From the NCBI GenBank assembly GCA_013388855.1, contig JACAEM010000008.1:86524-150523 (forward strand): a stretch of 64,000 nt of DNA, written 5' to 3'. Positions 1 to 8,456 of the stretch are shown here, one piece after another. The notes beneath the pieces were generated by a model. That model ran no database searches. It was not told the DNA's origin and worked only from the letters and a program-made list of their open reading frames with translations. The DNA comes from Chloroflexota bacterium (GTDB taxonomy: Bacteria; Chloroflexota; Anaerolineae; Anaerolineales; Villigracilaceae). Both the position numbers and the translations under genes were made by a program. Within the stretch, counting starts at the first letter, position 1. Every line of letters starts with the position of its first letter.

Positions 1-1449
1 CTCGCACGCGGTGAGCCGCCCATCGCGTTTCGCACCAATCTTGACTCGAATCTGCGTGGCGTGGCGCTTCGGGTGCACGAGCAGGCTTTCTTGACGGTCA
101 AACAGCAGTTTCACCGGGCGCTGGGTGGCGTTCGCCAGCATCGCCACATGAATCTGCCCCATCACATCTTCCTTGCCGCCAAAGCCGCCGCCCATCAACT
201 GCCCGACGACGCGCACGCGCTCCTGGGGCCAGCCCATTACGCGCGCTACCTGCTCGCGATCCTGATAGGGAATCTGCGAACCGACATAGATTTCCATGCG
301 TCCATCAGGCAGCGGCACACCGATACTGCATTCAGGTTCGATAAAAGCATGGTCGGTGGCAGGCGTGTGGAAGGTGTGCTCCAGGATCACATCCGCTTCG
401 GCAAAACCCTGCTCTATATCACCCTTTCGCACCTTGATATGCTTGAGGAGGTTCCCCTTCTCGTGGATCTGCGGAACTCCCTCCTGACGCGCCTGCACGG
501 AATTCGTGATGACCGGCTGTGGATCAAATTCCGCTTCGATCAAAGCCGACGCCTGCTCAGCGATCTCCTGGCTTTCTGCGGCAACGATGGCAATCGCGTC
601 TCCCACGTATCGGACGCGTTCCCCAACACCGACCATCACGGGCCAATCGTAGATGACCAGACCGTGATTGCGTTCGGCGGGAATATCTTCGGCGGTTAAT
701 ACTGCCACAACACCGGGCAACGCTTTCGCTTTGGAAATGTCAAGTCTGGTGAGAAATCCATGCGGGATCATCGCACGGCGCACTTTGGCGTACAACATGC
801 CATCGAACACGAGGTCATCGGTGTAGATTGCCTTCCCTGTGACCTTTTCCACGGCTTCGGGGCGCAAGTGCGAGTGACCGACGGTTTTGCGGCGGTGGAT
901 CGAATCGGGGATGTGCGTCGGCTTCTTGACCGGTTCACCCGTTCGCAAAGCTTCCGCCGCGGCAAGGACGGCGTTCTCGATGGTCGGGTAGCCCGCGCAG
1001 CGGCAGAGCGTATCCTTCAACGCAAAGCGGATCTCATCCTTCGTCGGGTTTGGATTCCGCCTGAGCAGGGCGTACGCCGTCATGATCTGCCCGGGAATAC
1101 AGAATCCGCATTGAACAGCGCCATGTTCGACAAAGGCTTCCTGAAGAGGATGGAGTTTCTCCCTCACTCCTTGCCCCTCTCCCAGCGGGAGAGGGGTTGG
1201 GGTGAGGGTGGAAGCCAATCCTTCAATCGTCACCACTGTCTTCCCATCCGCCCGCTCGGCGGGATAGATGCACGAGACCACAGGCTCACCGTCCACGAGG
1301 ACGGTGCATGCCCCGCACTCGGCTTCTTCACAGCCGATTTTTGTCCCGGTGAGGCGGAGTCTCTCACGCAGGAGAGTGGAAAGGGGTTCATTTGGCTTGG
1401 CTTCCAACGTGTGCTGAACGCCATTGACGGTAAGATTTATGTTTGACAT
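1..1449 (-). CDS. Xanthine dehydrogenase-type fusion: [2Fe-2S] domain plus molybdopterin domain, C-terminus cut by window edge
   Basis: Hydroxylates purines (hypoxanthine/xanthine type) in the cytoplasm with molybdopterin, passing electrons through 2Fe-2S clusters to the FAD subunit. I translated this frame by hand from the ATG at 1449; it stays open to position 1. Residues 1-75 are a plant-type ferredoxin fold with Cys40, 45, 48 and 60. Residues 110-160 are the second 2Fe-2S domain with Cys114, 117, 149 and 151. From about residue 195 the molybdopterin domain begins, with GGGFGGKED near the visible end. The two parts are usually separate subunits in bacterial XdhC/XdhA or CoxS/CoxL systems; here they are one chain. 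Residues about 80-98 (STLTPTPLPLGEGQGVREK) are encoded by a dispersed palindromic repeat and are absent from normal family members. It starts 4 bp after the FAD-subunit stop, so the two are co-transcribed. The exact substrate cannot be read from sequence. Confidence 0.9.
   Translation of the reverse strand, partial: MSNINLTVNGVQHTLEAKPNEPLSTLLRERLRLTGTKIGCEEAECGACTVLVDGEPVVSCIYPAERADGKTVVTIEGLASTLTPTPLPLGEGQGVREKLHPLQEAFVEHGAVQCGFCIPGQIMTAYALLRRNPNPTKDEIRFALKDTLCRCAGYPTIENAVLAAAEALRTGEPVKKPTHIPDSIHRRKTVGHSHLRPEAVEKVTGKAIYTDDLVFDGMLYAKVRRAMIPHGFLTRLDISKAKALPGVVAVLTAEDIPAERNHGLVIYDWPVMVGVGERVRYVGDAIAIVAAESQEIAEQASALIEAEFDPQPVITNSVQARQEGVPQIHEKGNLLKHIKVRKGDIEQGFAEADVILEHTFHTPATDHAFIEPECSIGVPLPDGRMEIYVGSQIPYQDREQVARVMGWPQERVRVVGQLMGGGFGGKEDVMGQIHVAMLANATQRPVKLLFDRQESLLVHPKRHATQIRVKIGAKRDGRLTACE
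1160..1210. repeat. Palindromic repeat (family A) in frame inside the XDH gene
   Basis: The core CCCCTCTCCC-AGC-GGGAGAGGGG is flanked by the arms CCCTCACTCC and GGGGTGAGGG, making a long imperfect hairpin. The same family lies at 19261-19315, 35715-35767, 43561-43597 and 43816-43858. Here it is translated and inserts about 19 residues between the two 2Fe-2S domains without breaking the frame. Confidence 0.9.
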
Positions 1450-1453
1450 ACCA

Positions 1454-2332
1454 TTAATCCCATTCTGCTCGTTTCCAAGCGATTTCGACCACATCCCTAA
1501 ACAATCCGTTGACGATATGCCTGCGATAATCGGCGCTGGCGCGACGTGCGCTGGTACGGAATTGGGACTGGGCAAGCAAGGTTTCTAGCGCGGATTCGAA
1601 CGTCTCTTCGGTGAGGGATTTGCCGCGTAAAACATCCTCGGCTTGCGTGGCACGGAAGGGAGTTCCGCCGCCGGGACCGACGGCAATACGGACATCTTTG
1701 ATCGTGTCGTTCTCGCGTTCGAGCCAGACGGCACAATTCAAAATGGGAAGCGCCACCCCTTGCGGACGCATGATCCGTTTGAAGCAGGAGGAGCGATGGG
1801 GAGCAGTAAGCGGTAGGTAGAAACCAACAATGAGTTCTTCGCCATGTTTGAGGGAGGATTTGCCGGGGCCAAGGAATAGTTCTCTAAACGGAACGATACG
1901 CGTGCCCGTCGGGTCAGCAACTTCCGCTTTGGCGTCCAAAGCGAGCAGGGCAATCGTCCCGTCGGCGGCGGGAAGGGCGTGGGCGACATTGCCGCCGAGG
2001 GTCGCCACATTGCGGACCTGCGGCCCGGCGATCAGGTTGCAGGCCTCGGCGAGGGCTTGGGCGTGATGGGCAACTTCGGGCGTTGTCGTGACGCGGTTGA
2101 CCGGGACGGCGGCGCCGATGAAGAGTTCATCCCCTCTTTTTTCGAGCGCGGTCATTTCTGTAACTGAAGTCACATCCACAAGCGTTTGGACGGGGGAATG
2201 ACGCCCCTGTTCAAGGTCGAGCAACAGATCGGTTCCCCCTGCAATGGGCAAAAGCGGACGCGGTGCATGCGCAAACGCGTCCATTGCCTCGGACAGGTTT
2301 TTGGGTCGAATGTAATTCTGCCAAAGGTTCAT
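1454..2332 (-). CDS. FAD-binding subunit of molybdenum hydroxylase (XdhB/CoxM type)
   Basis: This is the middle subunit of the xanthine-dehydrogenase complex, carrying FAD and handing electrons to the final acceptor. At 292 aa it has the usual length. The N-terminal FAD domain shows PIAGGTDLLLDLEQG, matching the family AGGTDLL motif, and the second FAD motif is NLIAGPQVRNVATLGGNVAHALPAAD. The C-terminal third is the CO-dehydrogenase flavoprotein C-terminal domain. An upstream in-frame Met exists at 2362, but the MNLWQ start has an AGAAGG ribosome site about 9 nt ahead and fits family N-termini. The next gene begins 4 bp after its stop. It follows the BMP transporter ATPase by 139 bp, which points to import and oxidation of the same purine. 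Confidence 0.92.
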   Translation of the reverse strand: MNLWQNYIRPKNLSEAMDAFAHAPRPLLPIAGGTDLLLDLEQGRHSPVQTLVDVTSVTEMTALEKRGDELFIGAAVPVNRVTTTPEVAHHAQALAEACNLIAGPQVRNVATLGGNVAHALPAADGTIALLALDAKAEVADPTGTRIVPFRELFLGPGKSSLKHGEELIVGFYLPLTAPHRSSCFKRIMRPQGVALPILNCAVWLERENDTIKDVRIAVGPGGGTPFRATQAEDVLRGKSLTEETFESALETLLAQSQFRTSARRASADYRRHIVNGLFRDVVEIAWKRAEWD

Positions 2333-2471
2333 TGGTGGTGCCTTCTTTCTGGACGGCGGCACTTTTCGATGGGATGCCCACCTTGCGGGATGATGTTGCA
2401 GCCCAACGCCGTGGCAATTGCCACGACCACCGAACCGATGGATATGTCTATTTTACAACAGGCGCGCCCTC

Positions 2472-4016
2472 CTAGGGATGGACGCCCGCCATCAGCAGGC
2501 CGAGCTTTTCGGGAGTTGCAGTTGCGCGCGGAACAATGTCCATGATTTGACCTTCGTAGATGACTGCAATGCGGTCGGAGAGCGCCAGAATTTCGTCAAG
2601 GTCTTCTGAGATGAGCATGATTGCCGCGCCTTTGCGTCGTTCCACCAATAGTTGTTCGCGGACATATTCCGTTGCGCCGATGTCGAGTCCGCGCGTGGGT
2701 TGTGCTGCAATGATGACATGCGGGTTGCGGGAAATTTCGCGGGCCAATACCACTTTTTGAATATTGCCGCCAGAAAGATTCTTGGCATGTGTTTCCTGGG
2801 ATGGAGTCTTGACGCGGAACTGTTTGATCAAGTCATCGGCATGTTTGGAAATGCCGCGCAAGTTGAGGAAGCCGTAACGCGAGTAGGGCAGCTTGTGATG
2901 TTCGCGCAGAATCATGTTCTCGGCAACGGTGAAATCCTTGATCATGCCGTCGCGCATCCGCTCTTCGGGGATGTAGGACAGCATGCGGTCGGTGATTTCA
3001 CCAGGAGCGAGATTGGTGATCTCTTTGCCTTCGAGGAAGACTTTGCCGCCGGTCACTTTGCGCAAGCCGGTAATGGTTTCCGCCAGCTCGCGTTGACCAT
3101 TGCCGGAGACGCCCGCGACGCCCAAAATCTCGCCGGAATGTACATCGAGACTCACACCGCGCAGACCGGGCGTGCCGCGGTCACTGCCACAGACGACCCG
3201 CTCGAGTTTCAAACGGATTTCGCCGATCTCCACCTTGCCGCGGTCAGGGACAAAGCCGACTTCGCGTCCGACCATCCAGTTGGCGAGGTCCTGCTTGGTG
3301 GTTTCGGAGGTGAGACGCGTACCGATCTTGCGTCCGTCGCGCAGGACGGTGACGCGATGGCTGATTTCGACCACTTCATGCAATTTGTGTGAAATGAAGA
3401 TCAACGCGTGTCCATCCTTCACCATCTGGCGCATGATGACAAATAATTCATCCACTTCCTGCGGGGTGAGGACGGCGGTCGGCTCGTCGAGGATCAATAA
3501 TGCTGCGCCGCGATACAAAGCTTTGATGATTTCAACGCGTTGTTGCTGTCCCACTGAGAGCTGCCAGATATAGGCGGAAGGGTCGATCTTCAAATTGTAA
3601 ATGTCAGCCAATTCGAGGATGCGCTTGGAGACGCGGTCGAGGTCGGTCAGTGCGCCGCGCGAGGAGGGCAGTCCCAGCGCGACGTTTTCCGCAACTGTCA
3701 ACGTCTGCACGAGCATGAAGTGCTGGTGGATCATGCCGATGCCAAGGTGGATCGAATCTTTGGGTGAGGAGATCGTGACCGGCTTGCCGTTCAACAAGAT
3801 CTCGCCTTCGTCAGGATGGTACAAGCCGTACAGAATTTTCATCAACGTACTTTTGCCCGCGCCGTTCACTCCCAGCAAGGCATGAACCTCGCCCGACTTC
3901 ACGTCGAAATCCACCTTGTAGTTGGCGAGCACGCCGGGGAAGCGTTTGGTGATTCCCCTCATTTCGAGGCTGTCGATGCGGGAACGACCGGAGGGGAGTT
4001 TGTTTGATTCTGTCAT
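2472..4016 (-). CDS. BMP-type ABC importer, fused double ATPase (system 1)
   Basis: Energises uptake of nucleosides or purine-like compounds. The 514-aa chain has two ABC domains. The first has Walker A GVNGAGKST, signature LSVGQQQRVEI and Walker B LLILDEPTAVL. The second half has the degenerate Walker A region GVAGVSGNGQREL, signature LSGGNIQKVVLAREI and the ARE-type segment AAQPTRGLDIGA, typical of the sugar/nucleoside (RbsA/NupO-like) ATPases. It is last of the four genes of system 1 in transcription order and sits between the BMP lipoprotein and the XDH subunits. The substrate is inferred from context only. Confidence 0.93.
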   Translation of the reverse strand: MTESNKLPSGRSRIDSLEMRGITKRFPGVLANYKVDFDVKSGEVHALLGVNGAGKSTLMKILYGLYHPDEGEILLNGKPVTISSPKDSIHLGIGMIHQHFMLVQTLTVAENVALGLPSSRGALTDLDRVSKRILELADIYNLKIDPSAYIWQLSVGQQQRVEIIKALYRGAALLILDEPTAVLTPQEVDELFVIMRQMVKDGHALIFISHKLHEVVEISHRVTVLRDGRKIGTRLTSETTKQDLANWMVGREVGFVPDRGKVEIGEIRLKLERVVCGSDRGTPGLRGVSLDVHSGEILGVAGVSGNGQRELAETITGLRKVTGGKVFLEGKEITNLAPGEITDRMLSYIPEERMRDGMIKDFTVAENMILREHHKLPYSRYGFLNLRGISKHADDLIKQFRVKTPSQETHAKNLSGGNIQKVVLAREISRNPHVIIAAQPTRGLDIGATEYVREQLLVERRKGAAIMLISEDLDEILALSDRIAVIYEGQIMDIVPRATATPEKLGLLMAGVHP

Positions 4017-4036
4017 GACGCCATCCTGTAAAGTCT

Positions 4037-4071
4037 CAGACTTCGGAAGTCTGTACGACTTCCGAAGTCTG
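4037..4071. repeat. Perfect 15-bp inverted repeat between lipoprotein and ATPase genes
   Basis: The arms CAGACTTCGGAAGTC (4037-4051) and GACTTCCGAAGTCTG (4057-4071) surround a 5-nt loop. It has no T-tract on either side, so it is more likely an RNA stabiliser or a dispersed repeat than a terminator. It could limit transcription of the ATPase relative to the lipoprotein. Confidence 0.75.
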
Positions 4072-4087
4072 CCTCATTCAAAATCGA

Positions 4088-5089
4088 CTATGGGAGCGTG
4101 ATCTTGATACTTCCGTCAATGATCCCTTTTACCGTGTCCTCAGCCAATGGCTTGGCATAGTCAAATACATTGCTATCCGGGTTGACTTCGATCACTTCGC
4201 CGCCGTTGGCAAGATTGGCAGTGAAGGATTGCCCACCGAGCGTGCCGCCCTGGATCAGGTCAATCATCTGCTTGAGAACGACCTCCCAGTGATACACCTG
4301 GCTGGCAACCACGATCTTGGGCGCCAGGGAGGATTGGTTGGACTGCGTGCCAAACCACAGCACGTTGGCCTCTTCGGCTTTACCGATCGCGCCGACCACC
4401 ATCTGTGCGGTTCCGGTCAGGATATCGGCTCCCGCCGCGATGTGGGTTGTTGCAGCTTCGGCAGCCAGCGCCGTATCTGAGAAGGAGCCGATGTAGTTGA
4501 CGTTCACCTGAGCGCCAGGCTTGGCGGAGAGTACCCCGGCCTTGAAACCATCCACGTACAATTTTGCGTCACCGGTTTCTATCGGGCCAATGACACCAAT
4601 CACATCGGTGTTGGTCAGCGCTGCAGCCAACACGCCGTTGACGTAGCCGCCCTCCTGTGAGGCTGCCTCATAGGCGAACACATTCGGCAATCCAAAAGTA
4701 TCCACGGTGGTTCCCCAGGCGAAGCTGGTATCCGGGAAATCGGGGGCAATCTCCTGCAGGGAGGAGCCGTATTGCGATCCATGCGCGATCACCAGGTCGT
4801 AGCCTTTGGTGGCATAATCGCGGATGGCTGCCGCAGCATCATCCACGACGAACATGTTCTCGGAATAGACGATCTCGAATTTATCCGGTCCGCCCATATC
4901 CTTCTGCACGCGGACAAGGGCATCGTACATGCTCTGGCTGAACGCCAGGTCGTTGATGGCGCTCGGCATGACCACCGCCACACGAAATTTCTCAACCGGG
5001 GCGGGAGTGGGGGTGGCACCCGCCCCGCACGCGCTCAACACGAGGGAAAGCGCAAGAACGAGAGTCAATAACCATGCAAACTTTTTCAT
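4088..5089 (-). CDS. BMP-family substrate-binding lipoprotein (system 1)
   Basis: This is the extracytoplasmic binding protein of the first BMP-type importer. The 333-aa chain starts with a lipoprotein signal (MKKFAWLLTLVLALSLVLSAC, lipobox LSAC) and a short Pro/Thr linker. It then has the Bmp/PnrA domain: VVMPSAINDLAFSQSMYDAL near the start, GYDLVIAHGSQYG in the middle and IGVIGPIETGDAKLYVDGFKAG further on. Family members bind purine nucleosides or related compounds. A ribosome site (AGAAGAAG) precedes the ATG. It lies between the permease gene 5177-6109 upstream and the ATPase downstream. Confidence 0.92.
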   Translation of the reverse strand: MKKFAWLLTLVLALSLVLSACGAGATPTPAPVEKFRVAVVMPSAINDLAFSQSMYDALVRVQKDMGGPDKFEIVYSENMFVVDDAAAAIRDYATKGYDLVIAHGSQYGSSLQEIAPDFPDTSFAWGTTVDTFGLPNVFAYEAASQEGGYVNGVLAAALTNTDVIGVIGPIETGDAKLYVDGFKAGVLSAKPGAQVNVNYIGSFSDTALAAEAATTHIAAGADILTGTAQMVVGAIGKAEEANVLWFGTQSNQSSLAPKIVVASQVYHWEVVLKQMIDLIQGGTLGGQSFTANLANGGEVIEVNPDSNVFDYAKPLAEDTVKGIIDGSIKITLP

Positions 5090-5176
5090 CTTCTTCTCCT
5101 TATTTGGATGGATACGATTCTTTCTACGGGACGATTGATTCTGTTCTACCAGACTCGCAGGTACACCTCCTCAAGA

Positions 5177-6109
5177 TTAGTTTTCCCTTTCAAAGGGTTT
5201 CGACAACGCGGACGGTGCGCGGACTTTGGAGACTGACGTCACCAGCACAAGGATCGTCAGCACATACGGCATCATCACAGCGATTTCAGATGGGACCGGA
5301 ATATTCAACACCTGCACCCACAATTGCAAGGCATTGATCAAACTGAACAACAACGCGCCGCCCAACACCCCGGTAGGCCGCCACGCGCCAAAATAGACCA
5401 ACGCCACAGCAATGAAACCCTGCCCGCTGGTCATATTTTGCTGGAAGACATTCAATAATGCGATGGACAAGGAAGCGCCTGCCACCCCGGAAAGTATCCC
5501 GCCAAGAATGATGGTGAAATAGCGGATGCGACCCACGTTCACGCCGAGCGAATCCGCGGCGTCAGGGTTCTCGCCCACCGAACGGATTTTTAACCCCAGC
5601 GTCGTCTTGTTCAAGACGAACCAGGCGATTGGAACCAGAAGATACGCTCCATACACCAAGATGTTCTGGCTGAAGAAAATTTCACCGATGCCGGGAATAT
5701 CGCTCAAACCGGGGATATGGATTTTCGGAAAACCTTTGACCGTCTCGACGGTTCCCATCAATTTCTGGAAGAGCAGGTCGCTCATCCCCAGACCAAAGAG
5801 GTAAAAGCCAATCCCACTGATACCCTGCTGGGCCTGCAGGTTGACGGTCACATACGCCATCGCCAATCCCATCAACGCACCAACCAGCATGGCGGTCATC
5901 AACCCGAGCCATAGGTTGCCGGTTGTCAGCGTCACATAAAAGGCGGCAAATGCCCCCAGGAGCATCTGTCCCTCCACACCGAGGTTGAGTACGCCGCTGC
6001 GCTGGCTGAACGTCTCACCGATGGCAGCATACAGGTAAGGGGTGGCAAGACGGATTCCAGAAGCGAGAATGCCGACCAAAACGGTCACGGAAAAGAGGTC
6101 TGAAATCAT
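5177..6109 (-). CDS. BMP-type ABC importer permease B (system 1)
   Basis: Inner-membrane permease (BPD_transp_2 family) forming a heterodimer with the upstream permease. I take the start at MISDLFSV (ATG at 6109), which overlaps the TGA of the upstream permease by 4 bp; the frame is open further 5' but that part is a shadow of the neighbour. The 310-aa length is normal. Family marks are IGETFSQRSGVLNLGVEGQMLLGA near the N-terminus and the cytoplasmic loop LGLKIRSVGENPDAADSLGV, which docks on the ATPase. About eight to ten hydrophobic helices are visible. This is the shorter YufQ-like partner of the pair. Confidence 0.92.
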   Translation of the reverse strand: MISDLFSVTVLVGILASGIRLATPYLYAAIGETFSQRSGVLNLGVEGQMLLGAFAAFYVTLTTGNLWLGLMTAMLVGALMGLAMAYVTVNLQAQQGISGIGFYLFGLGMSDLLFQKLMGTVETVKGFPKIHIPGLSDIPGIGEIFFSQNILVYGAYLLVPIAWFVLNKTTLGLKIRSVGENPDAADSLGVNVGRIRYFTIILGGILSGVAGASLSIALLNVFQQNMTSGQGFIAVALVYFGAWRPTGVLGGALLFSLINALQLWVQVLNIPVPSEIAVMMPYVLTILVLVTSVSKVRAPSALSKPFEREN

Positions 6110-7272
6110 GTGCCAGCCTCCGTGTGAGGCACCGGTTGCTCGTCCGCAGGAGGCGGGGAGTCTCCATCCTGTCTGGCAACCGAGAGTCTCCGTCTCTGCC
6201 GCTTTTGCCGCCAAATCTCGCTGCTGACAACAAAGACGACCACCAGCCCATTCAGGGCAATGACCAACGCAGAGGGCACCTGCACCACCCGCTGCATACT
6301 GTTGGCGCCCACCAGCAACGCCCCGAACAGGATCGAGGCAGGGATCGACCAGATCGGATGCAGCTGCCCGAACAAGGCGGCGACAATCCCGTTGAACCCG
6401 GCGCTTCCGGTAAAGCCTGAAGCGGACCCATCCGTAATCATGCGGTAGTTCACCCCAAAGACCTGCGTCGCGCCTGCCAGCCCCGAGAACGCGCCGCTCA
6501 ACAACAGAGCCAGCACGATGTAACGCGGCACCTTGATGCCCGCATACCGCGACGCATGTGGGTTCTGCCCCACCGCACGGATGCGATAACCCAGCGTGGT
6601 GCGCCACAAAAGAATGTAGACAAGAACGGCAAGGATGACCGCAATCAACGCGCCGAGATGCAAGCGCGTCGGAATCAGACGCGGCAGGCGGAAAATCTCC
6701 AGCAGGCGGGCAGTCTGGGGAATCTTCGAAGCCAGTTCCGCCTGGGCGGGATCGATCATTGGCCCGCGCAGGAGGAAATTCATCAACTGCACTGCAATGG
6801 CATTCATCATGACCGTGCTTAGGATTTCATTCACACGAAAATATGCTTTTAACACCCCCGGTATGCCGCCCCAGACCGCCCCCCCTGCAAAACCCGCCAG
6901 CATGGCAAGCGTAATCACCAGCCAGCCTGGCAAAGTGGTGAACGTCAGACCGACCCACGTTGCCACAATGGCGCCAATAATCATCTGCCCCTCGCCGCCA
7001 ATATTGATCACATCGCCCCGGAACGAGATGCAGATACCCAATCCGACCAAAAGCAACGGCGTGGCTTTGACCAAAGTCTCTGCAAAGGCATTGGATGTGC
7101 CAAAGGCTCCCACCCACAGTGCCTTGTAAGCCTCGATGGGGTTGACCTTCAAAAAGAGCAACATTACGGCGCCGACAAGCAGAGCCGCTAATGTGGCAAA
7201 GACCGGCAGGAGTCCATCAATAAGACGGGAAACCCATTCACTTTCGAATACTTTTTTCATAGTAGCCGCCAT
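6106..7272 (-). CDS. BMP-type ABC importer permease A (system 1)
   Basis: YufP-like partner permease, 388 aa. Diagnostic segments are VGLGICISFRGDVINIGGEGQMIIGA, the loop LGYRIRAVGQNPHASRYAGI and FSGLAGATQVFGV. It ends in an unusually charged tail rich in Arg, Asp and Pro (about 35 residues) not needed for transport. The start is uncertain: Met at 7272 and Met at 7260 (MKKVFES) are both possible and neither has a strong ribosome site. First gene of system 1; the 178-bp gap to the system 2 permease may hold its own promoter. Confidence 0.88.
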   Translation of the reverse strand: MAATMKKVFESEWVSRLIDGLLPVFATLAALLVGAVMLLFLKVNPIEAYKALWVGAFGTSNAFAETLVKATPLLLVGLGICISFRGDVINIGGEGQMIIGAIVATWVGLTFTTLPGWLVITLAMLAGFAGGAVWGGIPGVLKAYFRVNEILSTVMMNAIAVQLMNFLLRGPMIDPAQAELASKIPQTARLLEIFRLPRLIPTRLHLGALIAVILAVLVYILLWRTTLGYRIRAVGQNPHASRYAGIKVPRYIVLALLLSGAFSGLAGATQVFGVNYRMITDGSASGFTGSAGFNGIVAALFGQLHPIWSIPASILFGALLVGANSMQRVVQVPSALVIALNGLVVVFVVSSEIWRQKRQRRRLSVARQDGDSPPPADEQPVPHTEAGT

Positions 7273-7450
7273 TACTTCGTGGAGTACAGACTCAACTTGC
7301 AGAGACCGGATCACAGCTACCGATAAATAGCCGTATGAAGGAGCATCATCCATTATTCAGTTGTCGATTTGGTTTTATAACGACTTCATGCCCTTAAGAT
7401 ATTTCAAAGAACGCTTCCCAAAAAGACCGCCTCGTCGGGCAACGACTACG

Positions 7451-8449
7451 TTAATCTCTTTCGAACGGCACCCCCAGCGCGGCGGGAGGCGAGGCGCGCA
7501 TGGCGCGGAACGCTTTCGCAAAGAATCGGCGCGTCGGTTCGGGCAGGGACGCCAGAGTCCGCTCGACCCATTCCGCATCGCCGATGTTCACCAACAGCAG
7601 CGTCAGGATCATCAAAGGGAAGGGCGCCACCTGCAACACCTGCGATGGGATGTTTGGCAGGCTGGGCTGGAGCACAAGTCCGAGCCATTGCAACAAGGCG
7701 AATAAATAGGCGCCAAACGCGGCGCGTAGTGGATTCCATCCGCCGAAGATGGTGATCGCCAGCGCAATCCAGCCGATTCCATCCAAGCCGGAAATTGTCC
7801 CCTTCCATCCGGCTTTGACGCTCAGCGAATAGGTCGGTCCCGCCAATCCGATGAGCGCGCCGCCGAGCACCGTGTACACATACCGCATCAGGTTGACATT
7901 CGCACCGCGCACATACGCCGCGGCGGGACGTTCGCCGATTCCTTGCAACATCAACCCCGGGCGCGTGCGGAAGATCCAAAACCAGGAAACAAAGATGACA
8001 ATGAAACTCAGGTAAGTCATCAGGTCATGATTGAAGAACAGAGTGCCAATCACGGGAATCTCCTTGAGACCGGAGAGCGGCCAGGCCGGCAGGCGCGGCC
8101 CTGCCAGTCCCATGAACGGATTGCCCAGAAAATAAGAAAGGTCGCGGCAGACCAGGGCAAGGACAAATCCCACAGCCACTTGGGATTGCTTCAACGTGAT
8201 CGAGGAAAAGGCGACGATCAGCGCCACCGCGGCTCCAATCAGCATCCCGGTCAGGAATCCGAGAAACAGGTTCCCGGTCCGAACCGAGACGGCGAAGCCT
8301 CCCATCGCAGAAAGCAGGATGGTCCCGTTCATCGAGAGGTTGATCACACCTGCCCGCTCTGATAACGTCTCGCCCATCACGGCAAAGACGACGGGCGCCG
8401 CCGCCACGAGAACGCTTGCCAGTCCTATGAGTATAGTGGTGGAATCCAT
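7451..8449 (-). CDS. BMP-type ABC importer permease B (system 2)
   Basis: Second permease of the other BMP-type importer, 332 aa. It has VMGETLSERAGVINLSMNGTILLSAMGG, equivalent to the GETxxxRxGVxNLGxEG motif of the family, and the loop LMLQGIGERPAAAYVRGANV. In the motif the usual E of 'GxEG' is replaced by N (SMNG), so the sequence has drifted from system 1. The start MDSTTI is chosen because GTGAGG lies six bases ahead; the longer frame overlaps the upstream permease. It ends in a hydrophilic tail ending in PFERD, close to the tail PFEREN of the system 1 counterpart, suggesting a common ancestor. Confidence 0.9.
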   Translation of the reverse strand: MDSTTILIGLASVLVAAAPVVFAVMGETLSERAGVINLSMNGTILLSAMGGFAVSVRTGNLFLGFLTGMLIGAAVALIVAFSSITLKQSQVAVGFVLALVCRDLSYFLGNPFMGLAGPRLPAWPLSGLKEIPVIGTLFFNHDLMTYLSFIVIFVSWFWIFRTRPGLMLQGIGERPAAAYVRGANVNLMRYVYTVLGGALIGLAGPTYSLSVKAGWKGTISGLDGIGWIALAITIFGGWNPLRAAFGAYLFALLQWLGLVLQPSLPNIPSQVLQVAPFPLMILTLLLVNIGDAEWVERTLASLPEPTRRFFAKAFRAMRASPPAALGVPFERD

Positions 8450-8456
8450 GTGAACC

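Noticed and set aside
61..1446. Long plus-strand open frames (212 and 228 codons) over the left end
   Set aside because: They are antisense shadows. The minus strand encodes clear XDH domains with all cluster cysteines and the GGGFGGKED motif over the same bases.
2333..2471. Short minus-strand frame (about 35 codons, GTG start) between the ABC ATPase and XDH FAD genes, ending in an ATGA overlap
   Set aside because: It has no ribosome site at the right distance and no recognisable motif, and is short enough to be chance in this base composition.
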